Below, in pieces: positions 47,601 through 58,261 of a DNA stretch of 64,000 nucleotides. The stretch spans positions 476,229-540,228 of the forward strand of contig CAXIPT010000001.1 of NCBI GenBank assembly GCA_964030475.1, read 5' to 3'. Below the pieces are notes generated by a model. It was given only the letters and a program-made list of their open reading frames with translations, ran no database searches and was not told the DNA's origin. The DNA is from Tethya wilhelma. Taxonomy: Eukaryota > Porifera > Demospongiae > Tethyida > Tethyidae. Each line of letters opens with the position of its first letter. Within the stretch, counting starts at the first letter, position 1. The position numbers were made by a program, and so were the translations under genes.

Positions 47601-49086
47601 TATCTGATGAATAGCCTTGAGCACAACCCTGAATTTGTTGCAGCTCTAGAGGAAGTGTAGAACAGCTTCCCTCCTAATGAGCTTCAGTGCACATTAGGCT
47701 ACTCCACATCTGGAGATGGTATAAACTGGTTTGAAGGCTAAACCAGTTCACATAATAATAAACATGGATGTAAATTAATGTGCATGCAATCTAAACCGGT
47801 TTAAAGTACTGCAGATTGGTATGTGTAAAGGGGCTACTCATATAGTCATACCATTTCTGATCAATGAACCAGCTTAGAGAGAGAGATACTAACAAGACAA
47901 ACAATAGCAAGCAGACTGACAGAGCAGCTAACCCTTACAAACTCAATCTCAATATACTAGGGTGTTAATACACAAGTCGATCGCATTGTGTTTACGGGGC
48001 GGGGCTTATGTTGAATGGTTACAGTTACAAAGACAGACTTTTCACGAACTTTTGTGCCACAAAAAAATGGAGCTATACGGTACATTAATTTAATTTTGTT
48101 TATTTTTGTACTTATGATAATAAAAAAATATTAATATTATTTACACATTATAATTATTGGTAATGGGTCGTCAAAATTCCCCCCAATGTGAATAGGTAAA
48201 ATGCAAAATGTTTGCCGTGAGCCATCCAACCTAGCCACAATGTCAGGATTCCCGTGAGGCGTCAATTGTGCAAGAGTTGGACTTTGCTAAAGTTTCCTGC
48301 TATATTTTGGCACATACAATGAGTGATCATCATGCGACTTTTACTTCTACAGTTAACCACACCTTTCACACTGAGTCCATGTATATGGGACAGTATTTCA
48401 AGTAGCCAAACATGTTTTGCTAAACTTAATGTAGACCATCACAAGTAGAGATGTGCCAGTCTTGACCATCACAAGTAGATGTGCCAGACTCAATGATTAG
48501 CCTTCCAAGCATGCTAGACTGGCACATCTCTACTTGTGATGGTCTAGACTGGCACACCTTCTGCACTCACCTACACCAGACTGTGCCACCACTGCAGTGA
48601 CCAGGGAGAGCTCCTGTAGCATCGCCATGGTATTGAGAGGCAGCTGGACCTTCAGCACCGCTGCAAACACATCAGAGTGGGCTCCAATTAAAGTGGTTAC
48701 CTGGAGACAATTAAAAATAGAAAACATTATTTCACATGCAAACGTTTTTCTTCATTTGGTCAAATTGGTAAAGAGTACAAAAGTTAGTGGTAAAATTTTC
48801 AAGAGAAAGTATAGCAGAAGTTTCCTCACTTGTTCACATGCCTCCTTCTGCTGTGGTCCGGGGGAGGTGAGGAGAGAGAGGAGGAACTTGAGGAGAGGGA
48901 GGAACAGCTGCTGGTAGCGGTCGGTCATGGTGGGGAGGAAGCTGTAGTCGGTGTGAGAGGAAGGGTGGGCACCCCCGGCCGGCCTCATGTCAATGAAGAC
49001 ACACTGGGTGAGGTAGCTGAGGAGATTGATAGAGACCAGCTCCCTGGCTCCAATGGGAGTGGCAGCCACACGGGTCAAGAAGGCCT

Positions 49087-49148
<62 letters not shown>

Positions 49149-52100
49149 GGAAAAAAGTGACAGAAATAAATCATGTTATAGTATAACAAATAGTCGAATG
49201 GATTAGATTCAAATTTGAGAAATTAGGATTCTAAAGACCGCTGCGCTTGTATACCGTATAGCACAAAATATTGGCAGGAATAAAATTTGGCAGATTGTAA
49301 AAAATATCATGATTGGCGGATTATACTTTGGAGGTAGTGCATGTAGCAATACATGTATTCTGTATATGCTACACAAAGTTGACTGCTTCGAGGATTTAAT
49401 CCTGGCACTCCTTACCATAACTGCCAATTGGCAAATATTAAAATCCGCCAATTTTTTGTCCTATACAGTATATACAAATGTAGAACTCTGGCATTAAATG
49501 CAAATGCTGGTGAAAACATGCACAACTATAAAGCAGTCAGCAGTTATACCACCATGTACACCATCATCACTGATGACAGCAGATGCTATCATTAGTAGAC
49601 AATCCTAGCTATAGTATAATGACCCACCATCTTGGACTCATAGATGTAGAGTGCCTTGAGGGCCTCGGGGAGAGGTGTCAACATCTTCTGGAGCAGCTCG
49701 TCCTCCCACTGGAGGCTGGCACAGAGGGTGAGGAGGTAGCCCTTCTGGGACATGAACCTCAGCCAGCTGCCCTGCCAGTCCAGGGCCACAATGGTGTCCA
49801 GGAGAGAGAGGGAGAGCATCTGTGGTGGGGCAGTGGTGGGGAGTTTGTGTTTTATTAGGAGTCAAAGTTTATAACTGAAGGCAGTAATACTTTGCAACAA
49901 ATAGATGCATATTTAGACAAATTGTCCGAATGTACATTTTCTATTGAAAAATTAATCTGCATGCGAAAAATTTTCAATGGAAAATGCTGTGAACCACCTT
50001 AATGCATGAATGCACACTATCACTTGAATGACAGATAAAAACAAGCAGTAAAATGATCTAGCTATCATAAATAATGGTGGACAGTCATCTCAACACCCCC
50101 ACCTACCCTGGTCACGTCGTGTCCACTGCAGGCATTCTTACAGACAGTGTCCATAAAGGGCTCTCCAAAGCTGTTGANCATGGTCTGTTTACAGTATATT
50201 ATTGTAGTAATGGTTTCTGTTTCACATTGACTACAAGAGAGCAGACATGAATATTGCAAACACACACATAGCTGAGTGTATACCTTCCTGAGTAGCTGTG
50301 AATTATTCATGAGGTGTTCCAGAAGGGAGTATCCGGGGGACTTCACCCAGTGGTCCTTGGCCCCCTCGGGGAGGTGCTGGTCGGAGAAGTCCCTCTCTGA
50401 GAACTCGTAAGAACTGAGCAGCTTGTAGAGGACCTGGAGGGCCACACTGGCCACCTCCCACTGCAGGGGGTAATGGAAGGGGAAGGGGAAGGGGGAGGGG
50501 GGGGAGTGAGTGAGTGTGGTGGATGAGTGAAGTTGTGATAGAAATTGCAAAAGCTTCCTAAACTTCCTTGTACTTGTAGTACTGAAACAAGTTCACTGAA
50601 GTCATGTAACTTACACATACAGTAGGTACATAAAAATGTCTATAACAACAAGAAATTCCCAGAAGGGAGATCAGGAAAATGACAATGAACTATTCCACAA
50701 ACATATCTCTCTACTCTCTAGCTAGTTACGCCCCTTGTACCTTCTCATCAGGGTTGTGGTAGGCTCTGGTGTCAAACTTGAGGAAGACCTTGTCTCGGAC
50801 AAACTCCAGGTAGGGCTCCAGTCCGGGGACCCTGTGCCCTGCCCCCAGAGAGAGTGGGAGGGGCACATCGGTGAGGGGGATGAGGAGAGAGAGGAAGGAT
50901 CGGGTGAGGGGGTACTCCTCCGCTTGAGACTCAATCTCCTCCAGTTCAACCTGAGGGGAGGAAGGAAGGGGGAGGGGTCAACATTGTATGGGTATTGTAT
51001 GTGTTGGGACTGGTAGGCTATTCAAGCTCTCAGTAGAACTGTAATTGAAATGATTGCACAGTATATAATCTATTCTGGTCAAAGTCTAGCAGCTCCTCAG
51101 TCAATACTGCTTCTTTGGCAGCCTATTGACCTCAGTCAGTAGCCACCAGTATTATACATTCCTTACCTGTATGCTCCCCTCCTGAGCTGTGAGGCCATGT
51201 TGTTGGCTGTCCCCCATCACATCAACACTGTGGGGGACCGTGTTGAGAACCTACAGGGGGAGGGAGGAGGGAGGGAGGGACAAAATTATTTGGACAGCTA
51301 TTTCTACATCTAGCTGGATGTTGTTGTTTTTTACAACAGAACTACTAGAGACCAATGAACTCACTAGTAGTAAACCTACAACTACAGATATGTAGCTACA
51401 AGAGACATTAATTCAATCTTGGTCACACTCACCTGGGCTATCTCCAGGGTGTGCCACATTGAGGTGGCTATCTCGGGAGAGAGTGCAAAGGTCGAGAGGG
51501 TCTCAAGGATCTCTGCCTTGAGGACTCGAGGTACGGAGCAGCCGACCAGACCAAAGAGAGAGGCCACAGGGAGCCACGTCTGGTTCTCATACATCACCAC
51601 ACGGGCATTCTCATCCTAGAGGAGACGTTAAGAAAAGCAATGATGGGAAAAGTGTGAGTATATTGCTGTTTTGCAAAAGATAGAGCAATGAATATGGAAA
51701 GAATTCTAATTGCAAGGTTATTAGTCAAAATGCAGCTCATTATTACACACACTTGTGGTTTGAAGTAAATAAGTTGAAAGTGGAGAAGAATTGGAATGTG
51801 CTTATTCTGAAGGTTTATATCTAAAACATGAACCAGGAAATTCAGAGGAATTCAAGTTTTCCGCCTAAATACAGTCTATTGCAAGATATGCAAATGAGTT
51901 GCAGTATTGGGGTTATCTGAGACCCTAATTACATGTTTGGCAATAGTCCTGATCAGTTTGAGCACAGACTGGAGCCCCTGTAATTCCCCGGGGGTAATTG
52001 CACATCCTGTGGGTGTGGCTCGGCCCATCCCATCTCCCCTCAGGCCAAAGTAGTACTGCTTGAGGGAGTTGAAGAAGTGGTCCAGAGAAATGGCAGCACT

Positions 52101-53105
52101 GGCTCCTCCACCACCTGAGGGATGGGGGGGGGGGGGAGAGTAATGGTGACTGAGATTGTGCTAATATTAATTAACTGAAAACTATGAATGAACAGGTGAA
52201 TAGGCTACAAATTATGTGTACTACAATGTTGCATTGTAGTTAGGGACCTGCACGTTATTCCTTTTTTTCTCCCTAACATTCATTCATTCCTCCAATTCTT
52301 TACATAAATGACTATTATTCTTTTAACATGCACCCAATATTCTCATTCAGTTCTCATTTATACTACACCATAATGAACTGAAAATATATAAACAAACTAT
52401 GAACTTTGCTTATTGTACTGTAACATTACATCAGATTCAAAATAGTCTTCCAGAGAATTTGTTTGAGGCACATGCAAATTTGTCTACACGTGGAAGCATT
52501 TGCATATCATGTGAGCAATTATATGACATAATCCGCAGATTTTCATGAATCTGTGCCTAATATTCTTTCTCTTGCAACGCATCCTATTATTCTAAAGAAA
52601 TTCCCAACTAATATGCTGGTCCCTACTTGTAGTACCTATCTAGTACTAGAAGAATGCAAGGCATAGTGCTGGCGAGCCTGAATGAATAACAAGACTAGAA
52701 AGAGGCTGTTTGCTTACATGTTTACCTAGGCTGGGGCTGTTTGCCTTGAGGAAGTTGAAGGTGAAGTGAGCTGCTGGGGGTGAGTTGGAGAGCCCCCTCA
52801 ACATGGCCATGAAGGGGGAGAAGAGGGGGGCAGGAAGGAGATCACTGCATGTGGAGATAAACTTGAACAGACTCAACTGCCTCTGAGGAGCTCTGCAACA
52901 ATGAAGGGTGGGAGGGAGACTACAAATACTAAACTCAAGAGAAGCAAGGGGTTTATTCTTAAAAACCAATAACCTAATTCCGGAGTCTCTTCTACCAGTA
53001 TACCTACCTGTAGTGCAGGCCAGGCTGTTGGGCAGCCTCCACTGGAGACCAGAACTCCAGAGAGAGATGGAGGTTGTTGAGGTCAGTGGAGTACAGGTCA
53101 CCAAT
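36565..53105 (-). CDS. NUP205: nuclear pore complex protein Nup205, incomplete
   Basis: Nup205 is a large alpha-helical scaffold protein of the inner ring of the nuclear pore. Exons: 53105-53008, 52891-52736, 52114-51933, 51615-51433, 51250-51167, 50950-50741, 50460-50284, about 50177-50107, 49819-49628, 49084-48841, 48700-48575, 39335-39238, 39047-38900, 38817-38567, 38391-38274, 38155-38021, 37889-37738 and 36663-36565 (TAA). Strong matches to the human protein include PRVLKAEILETLSTFALSPE, VELEEIESQAEEYPLTRSF, ALKALYIYESKM, YILWSHLQYYLLYCKP and GFVQALVRRIRRLLKLK at the end. Two parts are missing. The N-terminal ~430 residues are not found right of 53105. Roughly 680 residues are missing between the exons ending 50284 and starting near 50177, where a single N sits at 50178. 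An exon may also be missing between 48575 and 39335, where phases disagree. Confidence 0.92.
36814..37075. mobile_element. 262-bp hAT-like hairpin MITE with 8-bp target duplication
   Basis: Begins TAGCCTCGTTCCCAGGCTCT and ends with a near-complement. The 8-bp duplication GTGCATAC is exact on both sides (36806-36813 and 37076-37083), the length typical of hAT elements. Inside is a second long inverted pair (GCGAAATCACGTGAATGACG and its complement), so the whole element folds on itself. It sits in the last NUP205 intron. Confidence 0.9.
37334..37687. mobile_element. CAGTGGCGGATCC-ended non-autonomous DNA transposon
   Basis: Ends CAGTGGCGGATCCAGGA and CCTGGATCCGCCACTG are inverted repeats. ATATC occurs directly at both flanks but no full 8-bp duplication is visible. 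It lies in the last NUP205 intron. Confidence 0.85.
38394..38475. repeat. (GA)n microsatellite with one N
   Basis: GA repeat with N at 38416. On the coding (minus) strand it is a CT tract directly preceding the acceptor of the NUP205 exon at 38391. Confidence 0.95.
39175..39227. repeat. (CA)n microsatellite in NUP205
   Basis: CA repeat between the exons ending 39238 and starting 39047. A short GCCTCG-type MITE fragment lies at 39118-39154. Confidence 0.95.
39350..40270. other. NUP205 intron sequence
   Basis: No exon, repeat family or RNA gene that I can support between the NUP205 exon at 39335 and the MITE at 40271. Confidence 0.45.
40271..40363. mobile_element. short GCCTCG hAT-like MITE
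   Basis: Ends CAGCCTCGTTCCCAGGCTCC and GGCCTGGTACGAGGCTA, flanked by AGCTAGCTA on both sides. Same family as 36814-37075. Confidence 0.8.
40823..41032. mobile_element. MITE with CAGAGGAGGTACGACACG ends and 9-bp target duplication
   Basis: Ends CAGAGGAGGTACGACACGAG and TGTACCTCCTCTG are inverted. The 9-bp sequence CAAAACGAC flanks both sides, a length typical of Mutator-like elements. An extra internal copy of the left end (about 40950-40970) shows rearrangement inside the element. A shorter copy is at 53141-53284. Confidence 0.85.
41117..41457. mobile_element. CAGTGGCGTAGCCAGG-ended non-autonomous transposon
   Basis: Ends CAGTGGCGTAGCCAGGGGGG and CCTGGCTACGCCCCTG are inverted. The middle (GAGAGCGTTCGATCTAGC and CCAGAATTCAATCC) has an inverted relative at 60217-60427. 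No target duplication is clear. Confidence 0.8.
41513..43160 (+). CDS. BPI/LBP/PLTP-family lipid-binding protein, copy 1
   Basis: A probable first coding exon holds only the ATG (41513-41515) before GTGAGA; the second exon, 41619-43160, is spliced after (CA)n and CACACAG, giving 514 residues. It has the two-barrel layout of the family: an N-terminal barrel with LLNHLGELSIPN and IDLSGGKFTPTSL, and a C-terminal barrel with HDALFHVNSYGFNSLFWAFY (compare the human HDRMVYLGLSDYFF region), FPNRDVIIELVM and AAQAGVPLPSDLHG near the end. Members bind lipopolysaccharide or other lipids, often in host defence. No signal peptide is visible after the start (MANGQGALAVALNNSG), which is unusual. It lies on the + strand inside the NUP205 intron between 48575 and 39335. 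Confidence 0.82.
43546..43620. repeat. direct repeat with ATGATCCAAGTATCTGTACT units
   Basis: Two copies of a unit ending CTGTACTACCAATGA are placed directly after each other. Confidence 0.8.
44821..44896. mobile_element. short GCCTCC hAT-like MITE
   Basis: Ends TAGCCTCCTATACCCGGGCT and GCCTGGGTAGGAGGCTA, flanked by AGTTTTTCC / AGTTTTCC, close to an 8-bp target duplication. Confidence 0.75.
45189..46918 (+). CDS. BPI/LBP/PLTP-family lipid-binding protein, copy 2
   Basis: Tandem paralogue of the gene at 41513. The first coding exon again holds only ATG (45189-45191) before GTGAGAATA. The second exon probably starts at 45401 after TTCGCAG, which keeps the frame, and runs to 46918, giving 506 residues. 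Conserved parts include LLDHLGKLSIPNPDE, HDANFYVNSYGFSSLFWAFY, FPNRDVIIELVLTEAP and AAQAGVPLPSDLHGF. The C-terminal half is almost the same as copy 1, while residues ~45-160 differ more, with changed N-glycosylation sites (NIT, NGS, NSS). The (CA)n acceptor of copy 1 is lost here. No signal peptide is obvious. Confidence 0.8.
46919..48574. other. NUP205 intron and BPI copy 2 downstream region
   Basis: A short minus-strand frame at about 47297-47506 (MSIEALSG) might be part of a missed NUP205 exon but is not convincing. An inverted repeat lies at 48433-48545. Confidence 0.4.
48433..48545. repeat. inverted repeat with duplicated arm
   Basis: GACCATCACAAGTAGAGATG at the left (present twice in slightly different form) pairs with CATCTCTACTTGTGATGGTC at the right. 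Confidence 0.8.
49093..49144. repeat. (GA)n microsatellite before a NUP205 exon
   Basis: On the coding strand this is a CT tract just before the acceptor of the exon at 49084. Confidence 0.95.
49254..49468. mobile_element. CCGTATAGCAC-type MITE, TA-flanked
   Basis: Ends CCGTATAGCACAAAATATTGG and TTTTTGTCCTATACAG are inverted with TA on both sides. Same broad group as 8068-8284; sits in a NUP205 intron. Confidence 0.8.
50178..50178. other. single N at a collapsed NUP205 region
   Basis: The N falls at the left edge of the exon starting NSFGEPFMDTVCKN. The previous exon (ending LLRK at 50284) is about 680 human residues away in the protein but only about 100 bases away here. The N therefore probably stands for several kilobases of lost sequence. 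Confidence 0.8.
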
Positions 53106-53108
53106 CTG

Positions 53109-53111
<3 letters not shown>

Positions 53112-53143
<32 letters not shown>

Positions 53144-53283
53144 AGGAGGTACGACACGCGAGTGTCAATTCAATGCTTTTGCTGACTCAGCATGGTAGGT
53201 GCACATGACCAAATCCAATACCAAACTATAGTGGTCACGTGATTGGAATGCGCTAATTGACACTCACGTGTCGTACCTCCTCT

Positions 53284-53319
<36 letters not shown>
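53112..53319. repeat. (GT)n microsatellite split by a MITE
   Basis: GT repeats at 53112-53140 and 53285-53319 flank the inverted-repeat element 53141-53284. To the left is NUP205 on the minus strand; to the right a different + strand gene family begins. Confidence 0.9.
53141..53284. mobile_element. 144-bp MITE inserted in a microsatellite
   Basis: Ends CAGAGGAGGTACGACACG and CGTGTCGTACCTCCTCTG are perfect inverted repeats. Same family as 40823-41032. The target duplication cannot be read because the target is GT repeat. Confidence 0.9.
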
Positions 53320-53321
<2 letters not shown>

Positions 53322-53479
53322 AATGAACACACACTGTACATGTATGTATATTGCACATACAAGTATACAGCATTGACAGATTATTTAAACAATAATTACA
53401 GATGACATCATAGTGAAACATTGGAATCACTACACAAACAGTTATCATACAGAGGGAAATGATCAGTTATACATGCATA

Positions 53480-55116
53480 ATGGCTCATGTCTTCTTGCTG
53501 CTGGTGTGTATGGTACTGGGACACACTACACTCACAGGTAAGAGAATAGATATAATATTCTGAATCACTGAAATTACTATATTATTAATAGTTTCTAAAC
53601 AGTCCTGCTGGAGTGTAAGCATAAATAATGATGGAGGGAACTTGCAAATTACTGGGAGGTGTACCATAAACAATAGCAGCTGTACACGACAGTATAACCG
53701 TAGAGTTGGAAATGGACGTGGATGTGGAGGTGGAGGTGGAAAATGCAACCCCTTACAGTCACTATCAGTCAGCGCTGAATTGTGTCTTCAAAACTCCATA
53801 CAAACAGTACTTCCTTCATGTACAAATACTACTACAACAGTACGTGTATCTCCCTCCTGCACACCTATAACAGCCACCACAACTACAACAGTGTTTCCCT
53901 CATGTACCATGGTACCATCCACTACACAGACAGCACTGGCTACAACCATCACTGATGAGCTGTGCCCCTCAGCAAACAAAGATGCAGTACAGACATCTTT
54001 TAACATAGTTCCACCATCTTACTCATGTAGAGTGTCACATCAAGTTTTCACAACCACAATCACACTCCAGCCATCTCCATCCTGCAGTAAGGAGACTGCC
54101 ATCCAGATAACTTCCATTCGTTCATGCAGTAACACATCACGGGCTACACAGTCATCCTCTCAATCACAAGACAGAGGAGAATCGACTGCACTGGGAGTTA
54201 TCACTGCCCTACTGCTCCTGGTCCTGGTGGGTGTGGTCTCAGGATGGGTGGTGACATGCTACGTCATGAGGAGGAGAGAGACCAAGAGAGGCCTCCCAGC
54301 TACACCAGGGGCAGTGAGGTAAGGGGAAGTAGCAAGAAACTAGCCAGACTACTATTTGAAAACTATAGTCTAAATGAAAGCAAGTTACTTGAGAATTATT
54401 TGATATTTTCTTCAATGAAGATTATAGCATCTATTTAGCCATACCAATTGTAGTAAGATTCTCAGCTACACAAATAGCACTGTAGTTTTAGTTAGGTAGG
54501 GAATATAGGATTATGGTCGTGTGCCCGTTCAGGAGAGTTTCAGATTTCAGTATAAAGACAGTCAAGTGCTTTCATATTTCAATGTAGATCTTATCAGCAT
54601 ATAGCTAGAAACAATACAGTTGCATAGCAAAACAGAAACTAGATGTCAAAACAGTTTACTACTTGATAACCAACAATGCAACTTCAGATAAAGTAAACAT
54701 AACAGTGTGCCTAACTCATGTGCTCTAGAGAGTGACAAAAACTTATGAGAGAGTAAATTGTTGAAATGTTGACTGAAACATCTTAGTTGAATTTATTATT
54801 AAGTTTTTGTTAATAGAGTATTAACAACGGCCAAATGTAGAAAACAAGCAGCTGTCATTCACATCCAGAAGGAAAAAAATAGTTCTATAGAAAATGCGTT
54901 CAGCTTTGAGTGCACCACATGCATGCAAGTGCATTTGTGTATTTGAAGCTAACATTCAGAATAGTTCTAATCTCTCTTCTTCTCTACCCATATGAAGCAG
55001 GTGGGGTGGACCATGACTACCAGGTGCTGGAGGGAGGGGAGGAAGAGGAGGAGAGAAAGAAAGAAGGAGAGGCTGCCCTCTATGAGGTCCCCATACCAAC
55101 AAAGAACACAAACTAA
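53480..55116 (+). CDS. type I membrane protein with Thr-rich stalk, family member 1 (lacks tyrosine exon)
   Basis: Exon 53480-53537 is a signal peptide (MAHVFLLLVCMVLGHTTLTG). Exon 53592-54318 holds a small Cys-rich head (SCWSVSINN, CTRQYNRR, CNPLQSLS, CLQ), a Ser/Thr-rich mucin-like stalk with TTTTTVFPSCT, the membrane helix ALGVITALLLLVLVGVVSGW and a basic RRRETKRGLPATPGAV start of the tail. A last exon, 54998-55116, encodes DHDYQVLEGG and ALYEVPIPTKNTN. The exon equivalent to 58262-58653 in member 2 is absent, so joining the second and last exons shifts the frame to an early stop. Reading through the donor also gives an immediate stop (AGG TAA). It may be a short-tail form or a decaying gene. 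I do not recognise the family. Confidence 0.7.
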
Positions 55117-55494
55117 CTTCTAACACAAGATATGACATCATTAAGAGTCATTATACACACACACACACACACAAACATGTACATGTTTGCAACTGCATCT
55201 GTGCTTGCTATCATTAATAATTCCACCCATGGAAATGTAAATATTGTTTCAAAGTAGTCTAAACATCAGTTCAGTGCACATCAAAGTATCACTATCCTAC
55301 AGTTAGAACATGTGCAGTATAAGCACGACTATCTTCTCCTGCAAAGGCTCATCTATTGACGGTGCTGGAGGGAGGAGAGTGCTAAATGGAACAAATTATC
55401 AGCAATGGAGATAACCAAGCTACTCCTGTTCAGCGTACTCATCTAACAGTCACAGCACAGAGTGAGACACAACTATAGTAGGTATGTCTATATA

Positions 55495-55701
55495 CCGTAT
55501 AGCAGGAAATTTTTGTGGGTGAAAATTTCTGCGAATTTTGCAGTTTGGCAGCTTTCCGCAAAAATTTCTCCACACGAAATTTTGTAAGGTACGAGGTCAT
55601 CACATAATGTTGAAGCACAATCCACAAAAATTTTCCCCACAAATTTCTATTCAAGACCAAAACACACAAAATTTCCCCCACGAAAAATTCCCACTATATG
55701 G
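55495..55701. mobile_element. CCGTATAGC MITE, TA-flanked
   Basis: Starts CCGTATAGCAGGAAATTTTTG, ends CCCACTATATGG, with TA on both sides. Close relative of the copy nested at 33723-33908. Confidence 0.85.
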
Positions 55702-56109
55702 TAGTCATGATAATTCATTCTCTTGACTACATTTTGCAAGTTGCTGTGGATAATTATTACAGGTTATGAACCACAATGCACATGAGCAATACTTTCAAAA
55801 AATAAAAAGACAATAATATTTCAACTGTTCCTTTCCCGTTGGCATACAATTAAACCATAACTCATAGACCTACACCACACACAAACACCAACATGCAGTG
55901 CACCCACCACCACCTGGACACACAGGGGACATCATGCAGTGATGACTACCATATACTGCTTAATTTTGACATAACTAAGTCAACTTTCATGGCTTTCACG
56001 GATCAAACGTTATCTGTGAAAAAACTTACATTCAGCCATGATGATTTGTGAAAATTATTCAGTGATATCTGTAATTGTGCAATTCAATAAAATTAAGCTA
56101 CACCTAAGC

Positions 56110-56385
56110 ATATGGTATGCCACTGTCATTGACAACATTGACCCAGAGAGATATGCCACCAGTGGAAACAGACAACTAGCAGCAAAGGGGGCACCTCAAC
56201 AGGGACCACAGCCAGGGGCTCCACCTCTGAGGGGAATGAAACCAGAGATAAAACTCTATAAGGATAAGGGTAAGGGGCCCATGAAATGAACCACAGCCAG
56301 TGGTCCTTCTATGGGGGCACAGGCAGGGGTCCCCTGACAAAAGGTCTGCTGGAGCAAGAGAAAAATGGTGAGAGACTGTGCATGA
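56110..56385 (+). pseudogene. decayed copy of the tyrosine-tail exon
   Basis: The frame YATVIDNIDPERYATSGN, then GAPQQGPQPGAPPLRG, matches the exon at 58262-58653 of member 2, but frameshifts and a stop follow, and its start is split from a proline-rich remnant near 55885-55925. It lies downstream of member 1's last exon, so it may be the displaced remains of the exon missing from member 1, or part of a lost intervening gene. Confidence 0.7.
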
Positions 56386-57074
56386 TTTAGAAACTTTAGA
56401 TCTAATACTAACTTTAGTTCAAATTTGTGCAGCCATAGATAATTATCTATGGTGCAGCTAATATAGAGCTTGCTGCACCACTTCCCTCTATGGCAAGAGC
56501 AATTAATCTTCCAAAAGCTATAGAAATACTCAGTTTGATTTCATCACACGACATAGTGCTCCAAGTAGATAAAAGAATAGCTAAAAGAACCAATTAAGAA
56601 CACGAAACACTAGCAGGAAATGACTACAATGCAAAAAAAATACTATGATACTCTAACTTTGTTAACTTCTCATATATCCCCCACACAATGGAGATCAACA
56701 AGCTACTCCTGTTCTGTCTCGGAACATGCAGAGTGACACATGCTTGGCAATCCAAAACATTAATAGAGTAGAATGTGTTCTATCTGTCCATTACAATAAG
56801 TGTTGTGTACACCATCACAGCAACAATAGCTATAAGCCTATCCATCATCACTGTCACAAGGACCACCACACTCACCATCATCAGCAAAGAGACCTCAACA
56901 GTTAGTGTCCACCATTGTACAGTGACACCAACCAGCAGTGTGGTTGCTCCCTCAGACACATATACCCAAACATCAAGGTATAGCCTCACTATGATGCATG
57001 ACATCATAGTGAATATTTGCAATATTAGTATTAAACAGGGAAAGGAAGAAAGAGTGTTCATGATAGACAGCTCC
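56386..57074. other. upstream region of member 2
   Basis: Part of this stretch (about 56774-57020, a Thr/Ile-rich open frame) resembles 60752-60990 upstream of member 3, so it was duplicated with the genes. It may hold promoter or former stalk sequence. Confidence 0.5.
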
Positions 57075-58223
57075 ATGATGGCTCATCACATTAACCTCCT
57101 CCTACTACTGCTGTGTATGGTACTGGGACACACCACTCTCACAGGTAAGAGGGAGGCATGGTTTAGTGTTAGTACCATTGATATCACATTGCCCTGCAGT
57201 TTCCCAACAGTGCTGGAATATAGAGATAAGTCCCAATGGAAGGCAACTGGTAGTTCAGAGATGTGACAACAAAGGAACCAACTGTGGCTGTGAAAGACAG
57301 TATAACCGCCAACCAGGTAGTTGCAATCCCTTAAGGTCACTCTCAGGCAGCAATGTGGTGTGTCTTCAAGACACGACAACAAACGAGTGCAGATCAACTA
57401 TAACAACTAAGACAATAACACAAGGTCCCACAGTAACACGAATGATACAACAATTACACACAACAACTACAACAGTATTTCCCTCATGTACCATACTGCC
57501 ATCCACTACACAGAGAACACTGGTTACAACCAACACCTTTCAGTCATCAGTGGTGACTGTGAGAAGTGATGAGCTTTGCCCCTCAGCAGACCAAAATGGA
57601 GTACAGACATCTATTATCACTATTCTACCACCTGGCCTGGCTTACTCCTGTACAGCAACAGTGTCAAGTCAAGTTATCACAACCACAGTCACACTCCAGC
57701 CATCTCCACAGTGCAGCAAGGAGACACTCACATCAAACACACCTTCTACACCATCCCCTCAGAGTCAAGGAAATGGACCATCAACTGCACTGGGAGTTGT
57801 CACTGCCCTACTGCTCCTGGTCCTGGTGGGTGTGGTCTCAGGATGGGTGGTGACATGCTGCGTCATGAGGAGGAGAGAGACCAAGAGAGGCCTCCCAGCT
57901 ACACCAGGGGCAGTGAGGTAGGTGGGGGACTAGGTGTCATATGGTCACATGTAGTTGCAGAAAAAGCTTCTTGATTATATCAGTTTTACTGCAGCAATCT
58001 AAGAAGAATAGTTGCTCATGAATGTATGTGCCAATAGAAGAGTGTCAGTCAGATTGCAGTAAAAGAAAGGCACTTTCAATGAGTGCCTTTCATCGAAGAT
58101 CTGATCTACTATCTCTTTAGATAAAACAGAAAGTAAAACAGTTTACTGTTTATAGTTTTGATAATCAACAATGCAATTATAAACTAGCTACAGATAAAGT
58201 AAACATAACAGTGTCTCTAATTG

Positions 58224-58261
<38 letters not shown>

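Noticed and set aside
36565..53105. NUP188 instead of NUP205
   Set aside because: The C-terminal VQALVRRIRRLLK, the ALYIYESKM exon and the VELEEIESQAEEYPLTR exon all match NUP205 much better.
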